Shown one piece after another: positions 48,582-57,372 of a DNA stretch of 64,000 bases. The stretch lies in assembly GCA_021769555.1 (NCBI GenBank), contig JAETSR010000002.1, forward strand, positions 248,001 to 312,000, given 5' to 3'. The DNA is from Clostridiaceae bacterium. Its GTDB lineage: Bacteria; Bacillota; Clostridia; Oscillospirales; Acutalibacteraceae. Position 1 is the stretch's first letter. Every line of letters starts with the position of its first letter. A program made the translations under genes and the position numbers. Under the pieces are notes generated by a model that worked only from the letters and a program-made list of their open reading frames with translations, did not search any database and was not told the origin of the DNA.

Positions 48582-49610
48582 TTATTCATGCCGGAACTGA
48601 CCGAGGGCCTTTAAGTTGCCGCTGTTCAGGTCCCGGATGTCCTTAACGCCGTACTTCATCATCACCAGGCGCGTCAGCCCCAGGCCGAAGGCAAAGCCGG
48701 TGTATTCCTCCGGGTCCACCCCGCCCATTTTAAGGACGTTGGGGTGTATCATCCCGCAGGGGCACAGCTCCACCCAGCCCGAGTGGTGGCAGGTGGAACA
48801 GCCCTCCCCGCCGCAGATAAGGCAGTTTATGTCCAGCTCGAACCCCGGCTCCACGAAGGGGAAGAAGCCCGGGCGAAGGCGCACCTTCACGTCCCGCTGG
48901 AAGACCTCTGAGAGCATGGTCTTCATAAAATAAATCAGATTTGAAATAGAGATATTTTTATCCACCATAATGCCCTCCATCTGGAAGAAGGTGTTCTCAT
49001 GGCTGGCGTCGGTGGCCTCGTTCCTAAAGCAGCGCCCGGGGAAGATGGCCCGGCAGGGGGCGCCGTACTTCCTGAGGATGAAATTCTGGGCGGCCGAGGT
49101 GTGGGTCTTCAAAAGCTGGCCGTTCTCAAGGTAGTATGTGTCCTGCATGTCACGGGCCGGGTGGTCCTTTGGGATGTTCACCGCCTCGAAGCACTCGTAG
49201 TCCGTGACTATCTCCTTATAGTCCTCCACCACAAAGCCCATGGAGGTGAATATCTCCTCAAGCTGCCTCTGCACGACGGTTATGGGGTGGTAGGACCCCG
49301 GGTCCCCCCCTGTGGGCAGGGTCACGTCGTAGCGCTCCGCGGACTCTATCTCCCGCTGCTCCTCTGCGGCCTTTATCTCCCCCACCCGCTCCGAAAGCCT
49401 CTGTTCAACGGTCTTTTTAAGGGAGTTAATATGCTGCCCCAGCTCCTTCTTCTCATTGGCCCCCGCGTCCTTCAGGCCCTTCAAAAGCTCCGTCACCGAG
49501 CCCTTGCGGCCGAGATATGCCACCCGGAGCTTCTCAACTGCCTCGCTGCTCCCGGCGCTTTTCAGCTCCCGCTCGAAGCTCTCCCTGAGCCCCTCTATCC
49601 TTTCCTTCAT
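48582..49610 (-). CDS. pheS: phenylalanine-tRNA ligase alpha subunit
   Basis: 342 residues. An N-terminal coiled coil (about 1-90) precedes the class II core: motif 2 region KTHTSAAQNFILRKYGAPCRAIFPGRCFRNE and motif 3 GFAFGLGLTRLVMMKYG. Here a Cys-rich insertion (CLICGGEGCSTCHHSG) is present in place of the usual shorter loop, seen in some clostridial PheS proteins. Forms the synthetase with PheT. Its leader is only about 60 nt, too short for a T-box. Confidence 0.96.
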   Translation of the reverse strand: MKERIEGLRESFERELKSAGSSEAVEKLRVAYLGRKGSVTELLKGLKDAGANEKKELGQHINSLKKTVEQRLSERVGEIKAAEEQREIESAERYDVTLPTGGDPGSYHPITVVQRQLEEIFTSMGFVVEDYKEIVTDYECFEAVNIPKDHPARDMQDTYYLENGQLLKTHTSAAQNFILRKYGAPCRAIFPGRCFRNEATDASHENTFFQMEGIMVDKNISISNLIYFMKTMLSEVFQRDVKVRLRPGFFPFVEPGFELDINCLICGGEGCSTCHHSGWVELCPCGMIHPNVLKMGGVDPEEYTGFAFGLGLTRLVMMKYGVKDIRDLNSGNLKALGQFRHE

Positions 49611-49678
49611 CTTAAAACGTCCTTTCTAAGCCTTCTGAGGTTGAGTTTATACACGCGCGAAACGCCGCGTTCCCTGGT

Positions 49679-49707
49679 ATTATACCACTTTTCACGGGAG
49701 GTTTCAA
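49679..49707 (-). promoter_or_regulatory. promoter of the pheST operon
   Basis: TTGAAA, 17 bp, TATAAT on the minus strand. Confidence 0.75.
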
Positions 49708-49737
49708 GCTATTTTCTCCAAGGTCCTTTCGTTCCCC

Positions 49738-49766
49738 TTGCAAAGAGCCGGGCTTATTGGTATAAT
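49738..49766 (+). promoter_or_regulatory. promoter of the FkbH-like gene
   Basis: TTGCAA, 17 bp, TATAAT; 25 bases upstream of the start. It diverges from the pheST promoter. Confidence 0.75.
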
Positions 49767-49791
49767 ATTACAATACGAAAGGGGGATTACA

Positions 49792-51570
49792 ATGCACCAG
49801 CTTCTCAACTATCCGTTCGACTCCCAGGCCATATTGAAAAAGCGCAGGGCCATACGCCGGGAGCTTCTGGGCTCGAAGGAGCCGCGCATAAAAAAGAAGA
49901 TAGCCGTTCTGGGGGGCTCCACCACCCATGATATAGTCTCTGTATTGGAGCTCTTTCTCCTGGACTTCGGCATAGAGCCTGAGTTCTATGAGTCGGAGTT
50001 CGGGCTGTACTATGAGGACGCCATGTTCGGCGAAGCTCTGGGGGAGTTCGCCCCGGACCTTATCTTCGTCCACACCTCCCGCCGGAACATAACCGGCCTT
50101 CCCGCCCCCGCCGACAGCCCGGAGTTCGTCTCCGAGCTCCTTGAGGCCCAGTACTCGCGCCTTGAAAACATGTGGGACCACCTTCTGAAGACCTTCCGCT
50201 GCCCTGTCATACAAAATAACTTCGAGCTGCCCTTCTACCGGCTCCTGGGCAGCCGGGACGCCTGGGACCACCGGGGGCACACGAACTTTATCTCAAGGCT
50301 GAATATGAAGCTCTGCGAATACGCCTGCTCCCATGAGGATTTTTATATCAACGACATAAATTACCTGAGCGCCGACTACGGCCTTTTGAAGTGGACCGAC
50401 CCCTTTTACTGGCATATGTACAAGTACTGCCTGAACCTGGACGCCGTGCCCGCCTTCTCCTATAATCTCGCCTGCATTATAAAGTCCATATACGGCATGA
50501 ATAAAAAGGCGCTCGTGCTGGACCTGGACAACACCCTCTGGGGCGGCGTGGTGGGCGACGACGGGGTGGACGGCATAGAGATAGGCCACGAGACACCCAT
50601 GGGCCAGGTGTACAGCGAGTTCCAGGCATATTTAAAGGAGCTTGCGGGCTACGGGATAATTCTCAATGTGGACTCGAAAAACGACGAGGAAAACGCCCTG
50701 GCGGGGCTCAGGCACCCTGAGGGGACCCTGCGCCCCGAGGACTTTATCTGTATCAAGGCCAACTGGGAGCCCAAGGACATAAACTTCACCGAAATAGCCG
50801 GGGAGCTGAATATCCTCCCCGAGAGCATGGTCTTTATAGACGATAACCCTGCCGAGAGGGCCATAGTCACCGGCCAGGCGCCCGGGGTCTGCGCCCCCCT
50901 GATGGACGCCCCGGAGCACTATATCACCGCCATCGACCGGTGCGGCTTCTTCGAGGCTTCAAAGCTCTCGAAGGACGACCTCTCAAGAAACGATATGTAC
51001 AGGGCGAACGCCCGGCGCGCGAAGCTCCAAAAGAGCTTTGGGAGCTATGAGGACTACCTCCTGTCCCTTGAGATGAGCGCCCGGATACGCCCCTTCGAGC
51101 AGGTGTACATCCCGAGGATAGCCCAGCTCACCAATAAGTCAAACCAGTTCAACCTCACCACCCGCCGCTTCACCGAGCCCGAAATGCAGGCCGCCATGGA
51201 GGACCCGGAGGTAATCACCCTATACGGCAGGCTCACCGACAAGTTCGGGGACAACGGCGTTATCTCCGTGGTGATGGGCCGAAAGGACAGGGACACCCTT
51301 CATATCACCCTCTGGCTCATGAGCTGCCGGGTGCTGAAAAGGAACATGGAGCACGCCATGCTGGACGAGCTTGTAAAAGCGGCCGGGGCCGCCGGGGTCA
51401 GGACCCTTCGCGGGTACTACTATAGGACCCAGAAAAACGGCATGGTGAGGGATTTCTATAAGGACTTCGGCTTCGCCCTTGTCTCCTCAGAGGGGGAGGA
51501 TACTGTCTGGGAGCTGCCGATAGAGGGGTATGTCCCGAAAAATACCGTGATAAAGGTGAACGCTGAGTAA
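49792..51570 (+). CDS. FkbH-like HAD-IIIC phosphatase/acyl-transfer protein
   Basis: 592 residues. The N-terminal part (about 40-225) looks like the SGNH-like domain that precedes FkbH modules. The HAD core has LVLDLDNTLWGGVVGDDG near residue 240, DSKNDEENAL, and MVFIDDNPAERA. A GNAT-like C-terminal domain begins about 430 (SNQFNLTTRR). FkbH proteins load glyceryl units onto acyl carrier proteins in polyketide pathways, but no carrier or synthase gene is nearby, so the role here is unclear. AAAGGGGG precedes the ATG. Confidence 0.85.
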   Translation: MHQLLNYPFDSQAILKKRRAIRRELLGSKEPRIKKKIAVLGGSTTHDIVSVLELFLLDFGIEPEFYESEFGLYYEDAMFGEALGEFAPDLIFVHTSRRNITGLPAPADSPEFVSELLEAQYSRLENMWDHLLKTFRCPVIQNNFELPFYRLLGSRDAWDHRGHTNFISRLNMKLCEYACSHEDFYINDINYLSADYGLLKWTDPFYWHMYKYCLNLDAVPAFSYNLACIIKSIYGMNKKALVLDLDNTLWGGVVGDDGVDGIEIGHETPMGQVYSEFQAYLKELAGYGIILNVDSKNDEENALAGLRHPEGTLRPEDFICIKANWEPKDINFTEIAGELNILPESMVFIDDNPAERAIVTGQAPGVCAPLMDAPEHYITAIDRCGFFEASKLSKDDLSRNDMYRANARRAKLQKSFGSYEDYLLSLEMSARIRPFEQVYIPRIAQLTNKSNQFNLTTRRFTEPEMQAAMEDPEVITLYGRLTDKFGDNGVISVVMGRKDRDTLHITLWLMSCRVLKRNMEHAMLDELVKAAGAAGVRTLRGYYYRTQKNGMVRDFYKDFGFALVSSEGEDTVWELPIEGYVPKNTVIKVNAE

Positions 51571-51578
51571 AAAACTCA

Positions 51579-51607
51579 TTGCCTTTTTATTTAAAATGAA
51601 TTATAAT
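51579..51607 (+). promoter_or_regulatory. promoter of the isomerase gene at 51660
   Basis: TTGCCT, 17 bp, TATAAT, directly after the FkbH-like stop. Confidence 0.65.
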
Positions 51608-51659
51608 ACAGGGTGGGGAGCTGTCCCCGAAAATATAATAAGAATGAGGCGTTGATACT

Positions 51660-52529
51660 ATGAAAAATGTTTTTCTTCAGCTCTACTCCCTGGGCCCCTG
51701 CACCTCCCAGGACATGGTCGAAAACTTTAAGCTCGTCAGCGAGATGGGCTATGCCGGGGTGGAGTTTGCCGGCTCCATCTACGGCGGGCTGTCCGTGGAG
51801 GACATGAAGGCCGCCCTTGAAAAGTACGGCCTCAAGACCCGCAGCGCCCATATGCAGTACGCCGCCGTGGAGCGGGACCTGCAGTACCTGCACGATATCG
51901 GCATTGAGTACGCCATAATCGCCATGCACCCCATCGCCGACCACGCCGGGGCCCTTGAGTTTGCCAAACAGCTCAACGAGCTGGGCGAGAAGGCCGCGAA
52001 GCTGGGCATGAAGGTGGGCTACCACAACCACACCCAGGAGTTCAACGTCAGCGAGGGCGAGACCTTCCTAAAGACCCTTCTGGACAACACCAGCGAGAAC
52101 GTGGTCTTCGAGCTGGACTGCGGCTGGGCCGCCGCTGCCGCGGGCAAGGAGAACGTCATGCACTTCCTCACCGAGTACGCCGGCCGCTTCAAGGCCATAC
52201 ATATCAAGGAGAACAACAAGGTGATAGGCGCCGAGCCCCCCTTCACCCCCGCCATGTTCGCCGCCCGGCCCTCTCAGAAGCCCGCCGGGGAGCTCACCGA
52301 GGAGGACAAGAAGCGCATTGACGAAATGCAGAAGAAGCGCCTTGAGCGGGAGAGCTGGAACTGCCCCACCGGCCAGGGCCTCCTGGACTGGAACGAGGTC
52401 AAGGACCTCTGCGACAGGACCGGCATAGACCTGTTCGTGGTGGAGCGCGAGGCAAGCTACGGCGGGCACAGCCGCCTGTTCTGCCTCGCCGAGGACGTGA
52501 AGTACCTCAAGGAGCACGTGAAGGACTGA
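51660..52529 (+). CDS. sugar phosphate isomerase/epimerase
   Basis: 289 residues, xylose-isomerase-like TIM barrel. Metal-site blocks: GYAGVEFAGSIYGG, GYHNHTQEF (His), VVFELDCGWAA (Glu, Asp) and FKAIHIKEN. The roughly 40-residue insertion KPAGELTEEDKKRIDEMQKK... lies between the last blocks. Substrate unknown. Ends at a strong terminator. Confidence 0.87.
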   Translation: MKNVFLQLYSLGPCTSQDMVENFKLVSEMGYAGVEFAGSIYGGLSVEDMKAALEKYGLKTRSAHMQYAAVERDLQYLHDIGIEYAIIAMHPIADHAGALEFAKQLNELGEKAAKLGMKVGYHNHTQEFNVSEGETFLKTLLDNTSENVVFELDCGWAAAAAGKENVMHFLTEYAGRFKAIHIKENNKVIGAEPPFTPAMFAARPSQKPAGELTEEDKKRIDEMQKKRLERESWNCPTGQGLLDWNEVKDLCDRTGIDLFVVEREASYGGHSRLFCLAEDVKYLKEHVKD

Positions 52530-52544
52530 GCTTTAACACAAAAT

Positions 52545-52579
52545 GAAGGGATTGCGCCATGCAATCCCTTCTGTTTTTT
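52545..52579. terminator. Rho-independent terminator
   Basis: GAAGGGATTGC and GCAATCCCTTC form a perfect 11-bp stem with a 5-base loop and TGTTTTTT. It overlaps the stop of the converging MerR gene. Confidence 0.9.
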
Positions 52580-53309
52580 AGATACTGCCCACAGCCGCCT
52601 CTATGGCCTTAGCCGCGAACTCAGCCGTCCCCGGCCCGCCGGCTCTGTCAATGCTCTCGGTGAAGTCTCCACCGCCCGAGTACATCTTCCCAAGGCCCAG
52701 GAGCACCTTGTCCGAGCAGGTGTAGAAGTTCTCCGTGATGAAGCCCTGCAGCTCCCGGGCCAGGGCTATAGCCTCCGGGGAGCCGGGGTCCGTCCCCTTT
52801 ATCTCCCCGAACCTTGCGAATATGCCCATTATCCCGGCCTCCATAGCCTTGTCCCGCTCCGGGGTCCAGTCCTTGGACTTTTCCAGGAACTCCTGGTATT
52901 CCGGGGTCTTACTATAAAGCTTCTTCGCTTCTTCGGCGTACTGGTCTATCCTGCTTTTATCAAACGCGCTGAAATCCATATATTTCACTCCCAACATTTT
53001 GATTCCCTTCGCCAGGAGTATCAGGTTCTCAAGGTGCTCCTTTTTAAGCTCCAAAAGGGTTATCTGCTGCTCCAAAGCCCGGTTCCGGTCGAAGTTCGGG
53101 CTCTCCAAAATGGCCTTTATCTCCCGAAGGGGAAACTCAAGCTCCCGGAAGAGCAGTATCTGCTGAAGCCGCTCCAGGGCCGTATCGTCATACAGCCTGT
53201 AGCCCGCCTCGCTCACCGCCGTGGGCTTTAACAGTCCCACCGCGTCATAGTGCCGGAGCGCGCGCGCCGTCACCCCGGATATCTCGCTGAGCTCATGTAC
53301 AGTCCACAT
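52578..53309 (-). CDS. MerR family regulator with TipAS ligand domain
   Basis: 243 residues. The MerR winged helix (1-70: WTVHELSEISGVTARALRHYDAVGLLKPT) precedes a coiled-coil dimer helix (about 75-115) and a TipAS domain (about 130-240: WTPERDKAMEAGIMGIFARFGEIKG). TipA-like regulators bind drugs, often thiopeptides, and activate their own promoters by twisting a 19-bp spacer. The promoter upstream has exactly that spacer. RBS AGGAGG is present. Confidence 0.92.
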   Translation of the reverse strand: MWTVHELSEISGVTARALRHYDAVGLLKPTAVSEAGYRLYDDTALERLQQILLFRELEFPLREIKAILESPNFDRNRALEQQITLLELKKEHLENLILLAKGIKMLGVKYMDFSAFDKSRIDQYAEEAKKLYSKTPEYQEFLEKSKDWTPERDKAMEAGIMGIFARFGEIKGTDPGSPEAIALARELQGFITENFYTCSDKVLLGLGKMYSGGGDFTESIDRAGGPGTAEFAAKAIEAAVGSI

Positions 53310-53340
53310 TTTACCTGCCTCCTTCTAGGGGTATGAGAGC

Positions 53341-53371
53341 AGTATAAACTATGACGCAGTGTTAAGGTCAA
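53341..53371 (-). promoter_or_regulatory. MerR-type promoter with 19-bp spacer
   Basis: TTGACC, 19 bp, TATACT on the minus strand, upstream of the MerR/TipAS gene. A 19-bp spacer is the hallmark of promoters activated by MerR proteins. Confidence 0.7.
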
Positions 53372-53389
53372 GGGGTAATTTCAACTTTT

Positions 53390-53896
53390 TCAGGATTTTT
53401 TTACCCGGGTATAGAGGTGGTCTTCGTCCTCATGGTGAATATAAGCGCCGTTCTTCAGCTGTACCCGCAGGGAGGCGGGGTTGCCCTTCCTCACGGACAT
53501 GTATATCTCCTCCTCCGGGATAATGCCCCGGGCCTTCTCTATGGCAAGCCTCAAGCCCTCGGTGGCATAGCCCCGGCCCCGATGCTCCCGGGCTATGCCA
53601 TATCCGACATGCCCCGCGCCGTTTGCAAGACCCTCGGTTAAATAGTGGCGCAGCTTGAACATCCCAACAAGATTATCGCCTTCCCAAAGGAAAAACGAGG
53701 TTTCCGGCACACGGCCCTCCTTGAGGCCGATACCCCGGGCCTTGTCCATAAAGCCGGGCAGTATCCTATTTTCAAACTCAGCTCTTGTGCACCCGGAGTC
53801 CGGGTTCATGAAACCGTTCTCCTCCTTCGGCATACCGGTGATGAACAGGTACTCCTGCTCAATGTCCTCTAAGTTCGCTTCCTTCAGGTACAGCAT
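53390..53896 (-). CDS. GNAT family N-acetyltransferase (RimL-like)
   Basis: 168 residues. LVGMFKLRHYLTEG ... GHVGYGIAREHRGRGYATEGLRLAIEKA is the acetyl-CoA site; EIYMSVRKGNPASLRVQLKNGA is the closing block. Substrate unknown. GGAGGGA lies before the ATG. Upstream of the MerR gene but separated by that gene's own promoter. Confidence 0.85.
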   Translation of the reverse strand: MLYLKEANLEDIEQEYLFITGMPKEENGFMNPDSGCTRAEFENRILPGFMDKARGIGLKEGRVPETSFFLWEGDNLVGMFKLRHYLTEGLANGAGHVGYGIAREHRGRGYATEGLRLAIEKARGIIPEEEIYMSVRKGNPASLRVQLKNGAYIHHEDEDHLYTRVKKS

Positions 53897-53963
53897 TGTT
53901 ATCCCTCCAATTTTTTGTTATGCCGCCCAGTATAGCATAAGTTTTATTAAATGTCAAACCCGG

Positions 53964-53992
53964 TTGAAAAAACCTCACTGCCGTGCTACAAT
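53964..53992 (+). promoter_or_regulatory. promoter of the lactonase gene
   Basis: TTGAAA, 17 bp, TACAAT, about 30 bases upstream of the start. Confidence 0.65.
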
Positions 53993-54021
53993 AAGAAAAA
54001 CATGGAGAGTGAGGGCATATT

Positions 54022-55038
54022 ATGTCAGATTATCAGCTGTGGGCCGGCACATACACATGGGGCGAGGAGCGGGACGGTATTTTCCGGCTGAGCTTCGACG
54101 GCAAAGAGCTCCGTGTGATTGAGAGCTGGGGCGGGCTTATTGACCCCTCGTATTTACAGCCGGTCAAAGATAAAGTCTACGCCGTGGAGGAGCGCGGGGA
54201 GGGCGGGGCTGTAATCGAGCTTGCCCCGGGAGAAAGGGAGTACCGGCGCTGGGAGCTGCCGGGCAGGGGGTACTGCCATGTGACGGCGCTGGGGGACTTT
54301 CTCTATGCCTCGGGGTACTCGGGCGGGTGCCTGGCGGGGCTTGACCTTAAAAATGGGAAAATATGCGAGTATTTTGAGCACGAGGGCTCCGGGCCGGACA
54401 GGCTGAGGCAGGAGCGGGCCCATATCCACTCGGCCCAGCCCACCCCGGACGGCAGGGGAATATTCGTGGCAGATTTGGGGCTGGACAAGCTGTTCCAGTA
54501 CAGGGTCGGGCCGGGGGGCGGGCTCACCCTCTATGAAAAGCAGCCCTTTGTACAGGTCTCCCCCGGGCAGGGGCCCAGGCATTTTGCCTATCACCCGGAA
54601 GGTGACTTTTTGTATCTCGCCACGGAGATGGGGCAGACGCTCAGAACTTATTCCTATGACAAAGAGAGCTCCACTCTGGAATTTATGAACGAATACCCCC
54701 TGTACACCGACGCTCCCGCCCCCCAGGACACCGCCGCCGACATCCAGCTCAGCCCTGACGGCCGCTTCGTCTACGCCTCGGTGCGGGGCATTGACCGCGT
54801 ATTTTGCTATAAAACCGCTGAGAATCCGGGGGTTCTCGAGCCCGCGGGCAGCTTTGGCAGCGGAGGCTGCTGTCCCAGGAGCATAAGCATAAGCCCCGAC
54901 GGGAAGTATCTCGCCGCTGCCAATCAGGAGCCGGGCGGGGTCGTGGTCTTCAGAAGGGACAGGGAGTCCGGGACGCTGACGGAGGCCGCCGGGCTGGAGA
55001 TACCGGGCGCGGTCTGCGTGAAGTGGGCGGTGAGATAG
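54022..55038 (+). CDS. lactonase family beta-propeller protein (6-phosphogluconolactonase-like)
   Basis: 338 residues, seven-bladed propeller of the YbhE type. Blocks: YTWGEERDGIFRLSFD at the N-terminus, HIHSAQPTPDGRGIFVADLGLDKL with the family's His/Asp site, GQGPRHFAYHPEGDFLYLATE and DIQLSPDGRFVYASVRGID. May hydrolyse 6-phosphogluconolactone, but no pentose-phosphate genes are adjacent. Cytoplasmic; no signal peptide. Confidence 0.85.
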   Translation: MSDYQLWAGTYTWGEERDGIFRLSFDGKELRVIESWGGLIDPSYLQPVKDKVYAVEERGEGGAVIELAPGEREYRRWELPGRGYCHVTALGDFLYASGYSGGCLAGLDLKNGKICEYFEHEGSGPDRLRQERAHIHSAQPTPDGRGIFVADLGLDKLFQYRVGPGGGLTLYEKQPFVQVSPGQGPRHFAYHPEGDFLYLATEMGQTLRTYSYDKESSTLEFMNEYPLYTDAPAPQDTAADIQLSPDGRFVYASVRGIDRVFCYKTAENPGVLEPAGSFGSGGCCPRSISISPDGKYLAAANQEPGGVVVFRRDRESGTLTEAAGLEIPGAVCVKWAVR

Positions 55039-55070
55039 AAAAACTGTTTTTGTAAAAAGACAAAAACCAC

Positions 55071-55099
55071 TTGAATAACCCGCCGGCTTAGTGTATAAT
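55071..55099 (+). promoter_or_regulatory. promoter of ssrA
   Basis: TTGAAT, 17 bp, TATAAT; about 20 bases upstream of the mature tmRNA end. Confidence 0.75.
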
Positions 55100-55118
55100 A
55101 AGAATGTATCTCTCCCAT

Positions 55119-55470
55119 GGGGATGTAAAGGTTTCGACGGGGGAGGGAAACCTTGGTAAGCGGGCAGCGGCGCCGGGCCGCTATAAAACCGGCAAACCTT
55201 AAAATTAAACGACAACGACTTTGTTGCTGTTGCTGCTTAAATAAGCAGCCGTTCTTACCCGGAGCACCGCGGCTGGGATAGGAGCGCCGATTAGCGGTGA
55301 ACGTGAGCGAGGGGGCCGCCTTCGACCCTTGCCATGAACCAGAGGGCTACCGACGCCCGGAGCGTGCTTCTGCGCGCCGGGCCGGGGGAAGCTTAAATCA
55401 GAAGCTACGCCCGTAGAAAGCCCTGGCAACACTCTTTCGGACGCGGGTTCGATTCCCGCCATCTCCACCA
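55119..55470 (+). ncRNA. ssrA: transfer-messenger RNA (ssrA)
   Basis: Starts GGGGATGTAAAGGTTTCGAC, the conserved 5' tmRNA sequence, and ends with the tRNA-like T arm GGGTTCGATTCCCGCC followed by ATCTCCACCA with encoded CCA. GGGGAT pairs with ATCTCC to form the acceptor arm. The tag frame ends ...NDNDFVAVAA and a TAA stop. The 3' end is the integration site of element 2. Confidence 0.95.
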
Positions 55471-55474
55471 CAGA

Positions 55475-55511
55475 AAATCCCGGAATTTCAAGGAATTTCG
55501 GGATTTTTTCA
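55475..55511 (+). terminator. terminator after ssrA
   Basis: AAATCCCGGAATT and AATTTCGGGATTT pair around TCAAGG, followed by TTTTC. Confidence 0.8.
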
Positions 55512-55512
55512 T

Positions 55513-55550
55513 GCCCTTGAACACTTTTTCCCTTATGTTTTCCCTTATCA
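55513..55550. repeat. short direct repeats beside the element 2 integrase
   Basis: TTTTCCCTTAT occurs twice about 11 bases apart, preceded by TGCCCTTG. They resemble the TTGCCCTT units at both ends of element 1 and are likely integrase arm sites. Confidence 0.4.
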
Positions 55551-55555
55551 GGTTT

Positions 55556-56740
55556 TCATTCCTGCAACCCGGAGATAAAGCGCTGCATACGCTGAGCGCT
55601 TGCCTGCTTCATCTGGTCGGTGACGTGGCCGTAAACATCTAGCGTAAAGGCAGCGGTGTGGTGGCCAAGGTTCTCCTGCACAGTCTTGATGTCGTCGCCG
55701 CTCTGGATGGCGGCAACTGCATACGAATGGCGCAAATCGTGGAACCGTGCATCTGGACGCCCTATCTGAGCGGCAAACTGCTTAAAGGCTTTGTACACGC
55801 TCAAAGGGGAGAGATTTTGACCAATCTCATTGGTGAACACCAGCCCCGTATCCTCCCAAATTTCGCCGGCACCTTGTTTCCATTCCGCCTGCCGCGCCTG
55901 CTGCCGATGGAGAATGTCCATAACGAAAGCCGCCGGGGTTACCTTTCGCATCTTGCCGTTTTTGGGTGAGATGAACACGTACTCGGCGTTGCCGCCCCGT
56001 TTGCGCTGGAGCTGCTGTCCAATGAGGATGGTGCCGCTCTGAAAGTCCACGCAGTCCCACTTTAGGCCCAGAACCTCGCCCTCTCTCATGCCGGTAAACA
56101 GCGTGACAAGATAAACAAACTCAAAACGGTGTCCCTGGATCACCTGCATGAACGCCCTTATCTGCGGGCCGTCCAGGGGCCTTATCATGGCCTTTTCGAC
56201 TTTCGGCAGCTTGCATGGGTTTGATGGGTTACTGTGTATATACCCCAACTCCAGGGCTTGTTGGAGGGCCTTGTGGAGCACCCCGTGGAGGTTCCTGAGC
56301 GACTTGGCAGACAATGGCTTTTCCTGCCGTAATAAGGCTGTATATAACGCTTGAATATCGGCAGTTTGCAGAGCAGTCAGCTTTGTTGTACCGAAAGCCG
56401 GTTTTAGGTGAATGTTCACGATGGTGTGGTACGAATCAGCCGTGCGCGGCTTTATCGCGCCCAAGTATTGGTCGAGCCAGATATCCAGCCACTCTCCTAC
56501 CGTCATTTTGGACGGCGCCTGGTAGGTGCCTTTATCCACTTCCACCGTCAGCTGCCGGAGCTTTTGTGCCACCTCTTTCTGTGTCTTGCCGGAGACGGAA
56601 CGCTGTTTCTGCTTACCCGTTCTCGGGTCAACGCCAACTGTCACCCGGGCCTCCCAATAAGTATAGGGCTTGCCGTTGCGGGTAACGGTCTTTTTGCGTA
56701 TATTTCCGCTGCCGCTGGCAGACTTTTTGCTGTTCGGCAT
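55556..56740 (-). CDS. tyrosine integrase of element 2
   Basis: 394 residues. An AP2-like arm-binding N-terminus (GNIRKKTVTRNGKPYTYWEARVT), SAM-like core-binding domain, then the catalytic domain: TGMREGEVLGLKW (Arg), HDLRHSYA (His, Arg), LGHHT (His) and VYGHV (Tyr). All catalytic residues are present. It inserts the element at the 3' end of ssrA. The start has AAAGGAG at seven bases; the longer frame to 56761 is rejected. Confidence 0.93.
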   Translation of the reverse strand: MPNSKKSASGSGNIRKKTVTRNGKPYTYWEARVTVGVDPRTGKQKQRSVSGKTQKEVAQKLRQLTVEVDKGTYQAPSKMTVGEWLDIWLDQYLGAIKPRTADSYHTIVNIHLKPAFGTTKLTALQTADIQALYTALLRQEKPLSAKSLRNLHGVLHKALQQALELGYIHSNPSNPCKLPKVEKAMIRPLDGPQIRAFMQVIQGHRFEFVYLVTLFTGMREGEVLGLKWDCVDFQSGTILIGQQLQRKRGGNAEYVFISPKNGKMRKVTPAAFVMDILHRQQARQAEWKQGAGEIWEDTGLVFTNEIGQNLSPLSVYKAFKQFAAQIGRPDARFHDLRHSYAVAAIQSGDDIKTVQENLGHHTAAFTLDVYGHVTDQMKQASAQRMQRFISGLQE

Positions 56741-56822
56741 AATTGCACTCCTTTCAAACAATACCGCACAGCAGATACTAAGAACATTGTATCAGCTGTG
56801 CGGTATTCAGTCAAGCGATTTG

Positions 56823-57023
56823 TCAGCCCTTTGGGCCGTCCAGAAATTCGTCGAGGGCGGATTTGGGTATACGGTAGATTCTCCCTACTTTCACTGCCCT
56901 GATTTGACCGGAACGGACAAGCTCGTAGGCGCTGTTCCTGCTGATGGACAGGATATGCGCCATCTCCTCGACTCTCAGGGCGAGTGTGTTACTGCCGTCG
57001 CGATTCATAATTTTTTGTTCCAT
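56823..57023 (-). CDS. excisionase-like HTH protein of element 2
   Basis: 66 residues with a MerR/Xis-type winged helix (LRVEEMAHILSISRNSAYELVRSGQIRAVKVGRIYRIPKSALDEFL). AAAGGAG precedes the ATG. Same strand as the integrase, 82 bases upstream of it. Expected to direct excision. The roughly 350 bases upstream (57024-57372) hold no gene; a weak TTGACA with a 19-bp spacer to TATAAA (57263-57293, minus strand) may be its promoter. Confidence 0.85.
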   Translation of the reverse strand: MEQKIMNRDGSNTLALRVEEMAHILSISRNSAYELVRSGQIRAVKVGRIYRIPKSALDEFLDGPKG

Positions 57024-57372
57024 AAAAAACTCCTTTCAGAACGTTGCTATTTTGCCGAACTATTCCTAATTACACGTACAGATACCTTCTTTTGCAACTC
57101 AAAAATAGAAATATCTTTCCCGGCGTCCGCAGCTAACGGACTACGGAGTGGTAGGTTCTCCCATATCCATGCGGGTGTCGTCGCGTTGAGACAGTGCCAC
57201 CATCTCATATGTACTCTTGGCCAGCTTTGCCGGACTGGTGGATAGCCGCTCGCCCGTAGGGATTTATACCGGGTCAGACTATGAAATTGTCAAGGTTCAA
57301 GCATGGGGAAATACCTTTCAAACTATAAAGGGGAAAACTGAAAGCGGAATCTTATCACCTTCAAAAAATTTT

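Noticed and set aside
49611-49684. T-box leader for pheST
   Set aside because: The promoter leaves only about 60 nt, with no specifier loop or T-box sequence.
55205-55471. 88-residue minus-strand frame over the tmRNA
   Set aside because: It is antisense to ssrA. The MAGIEPASE-type sequence is a common false protein from tmRNA/tRNA T-arm regions.
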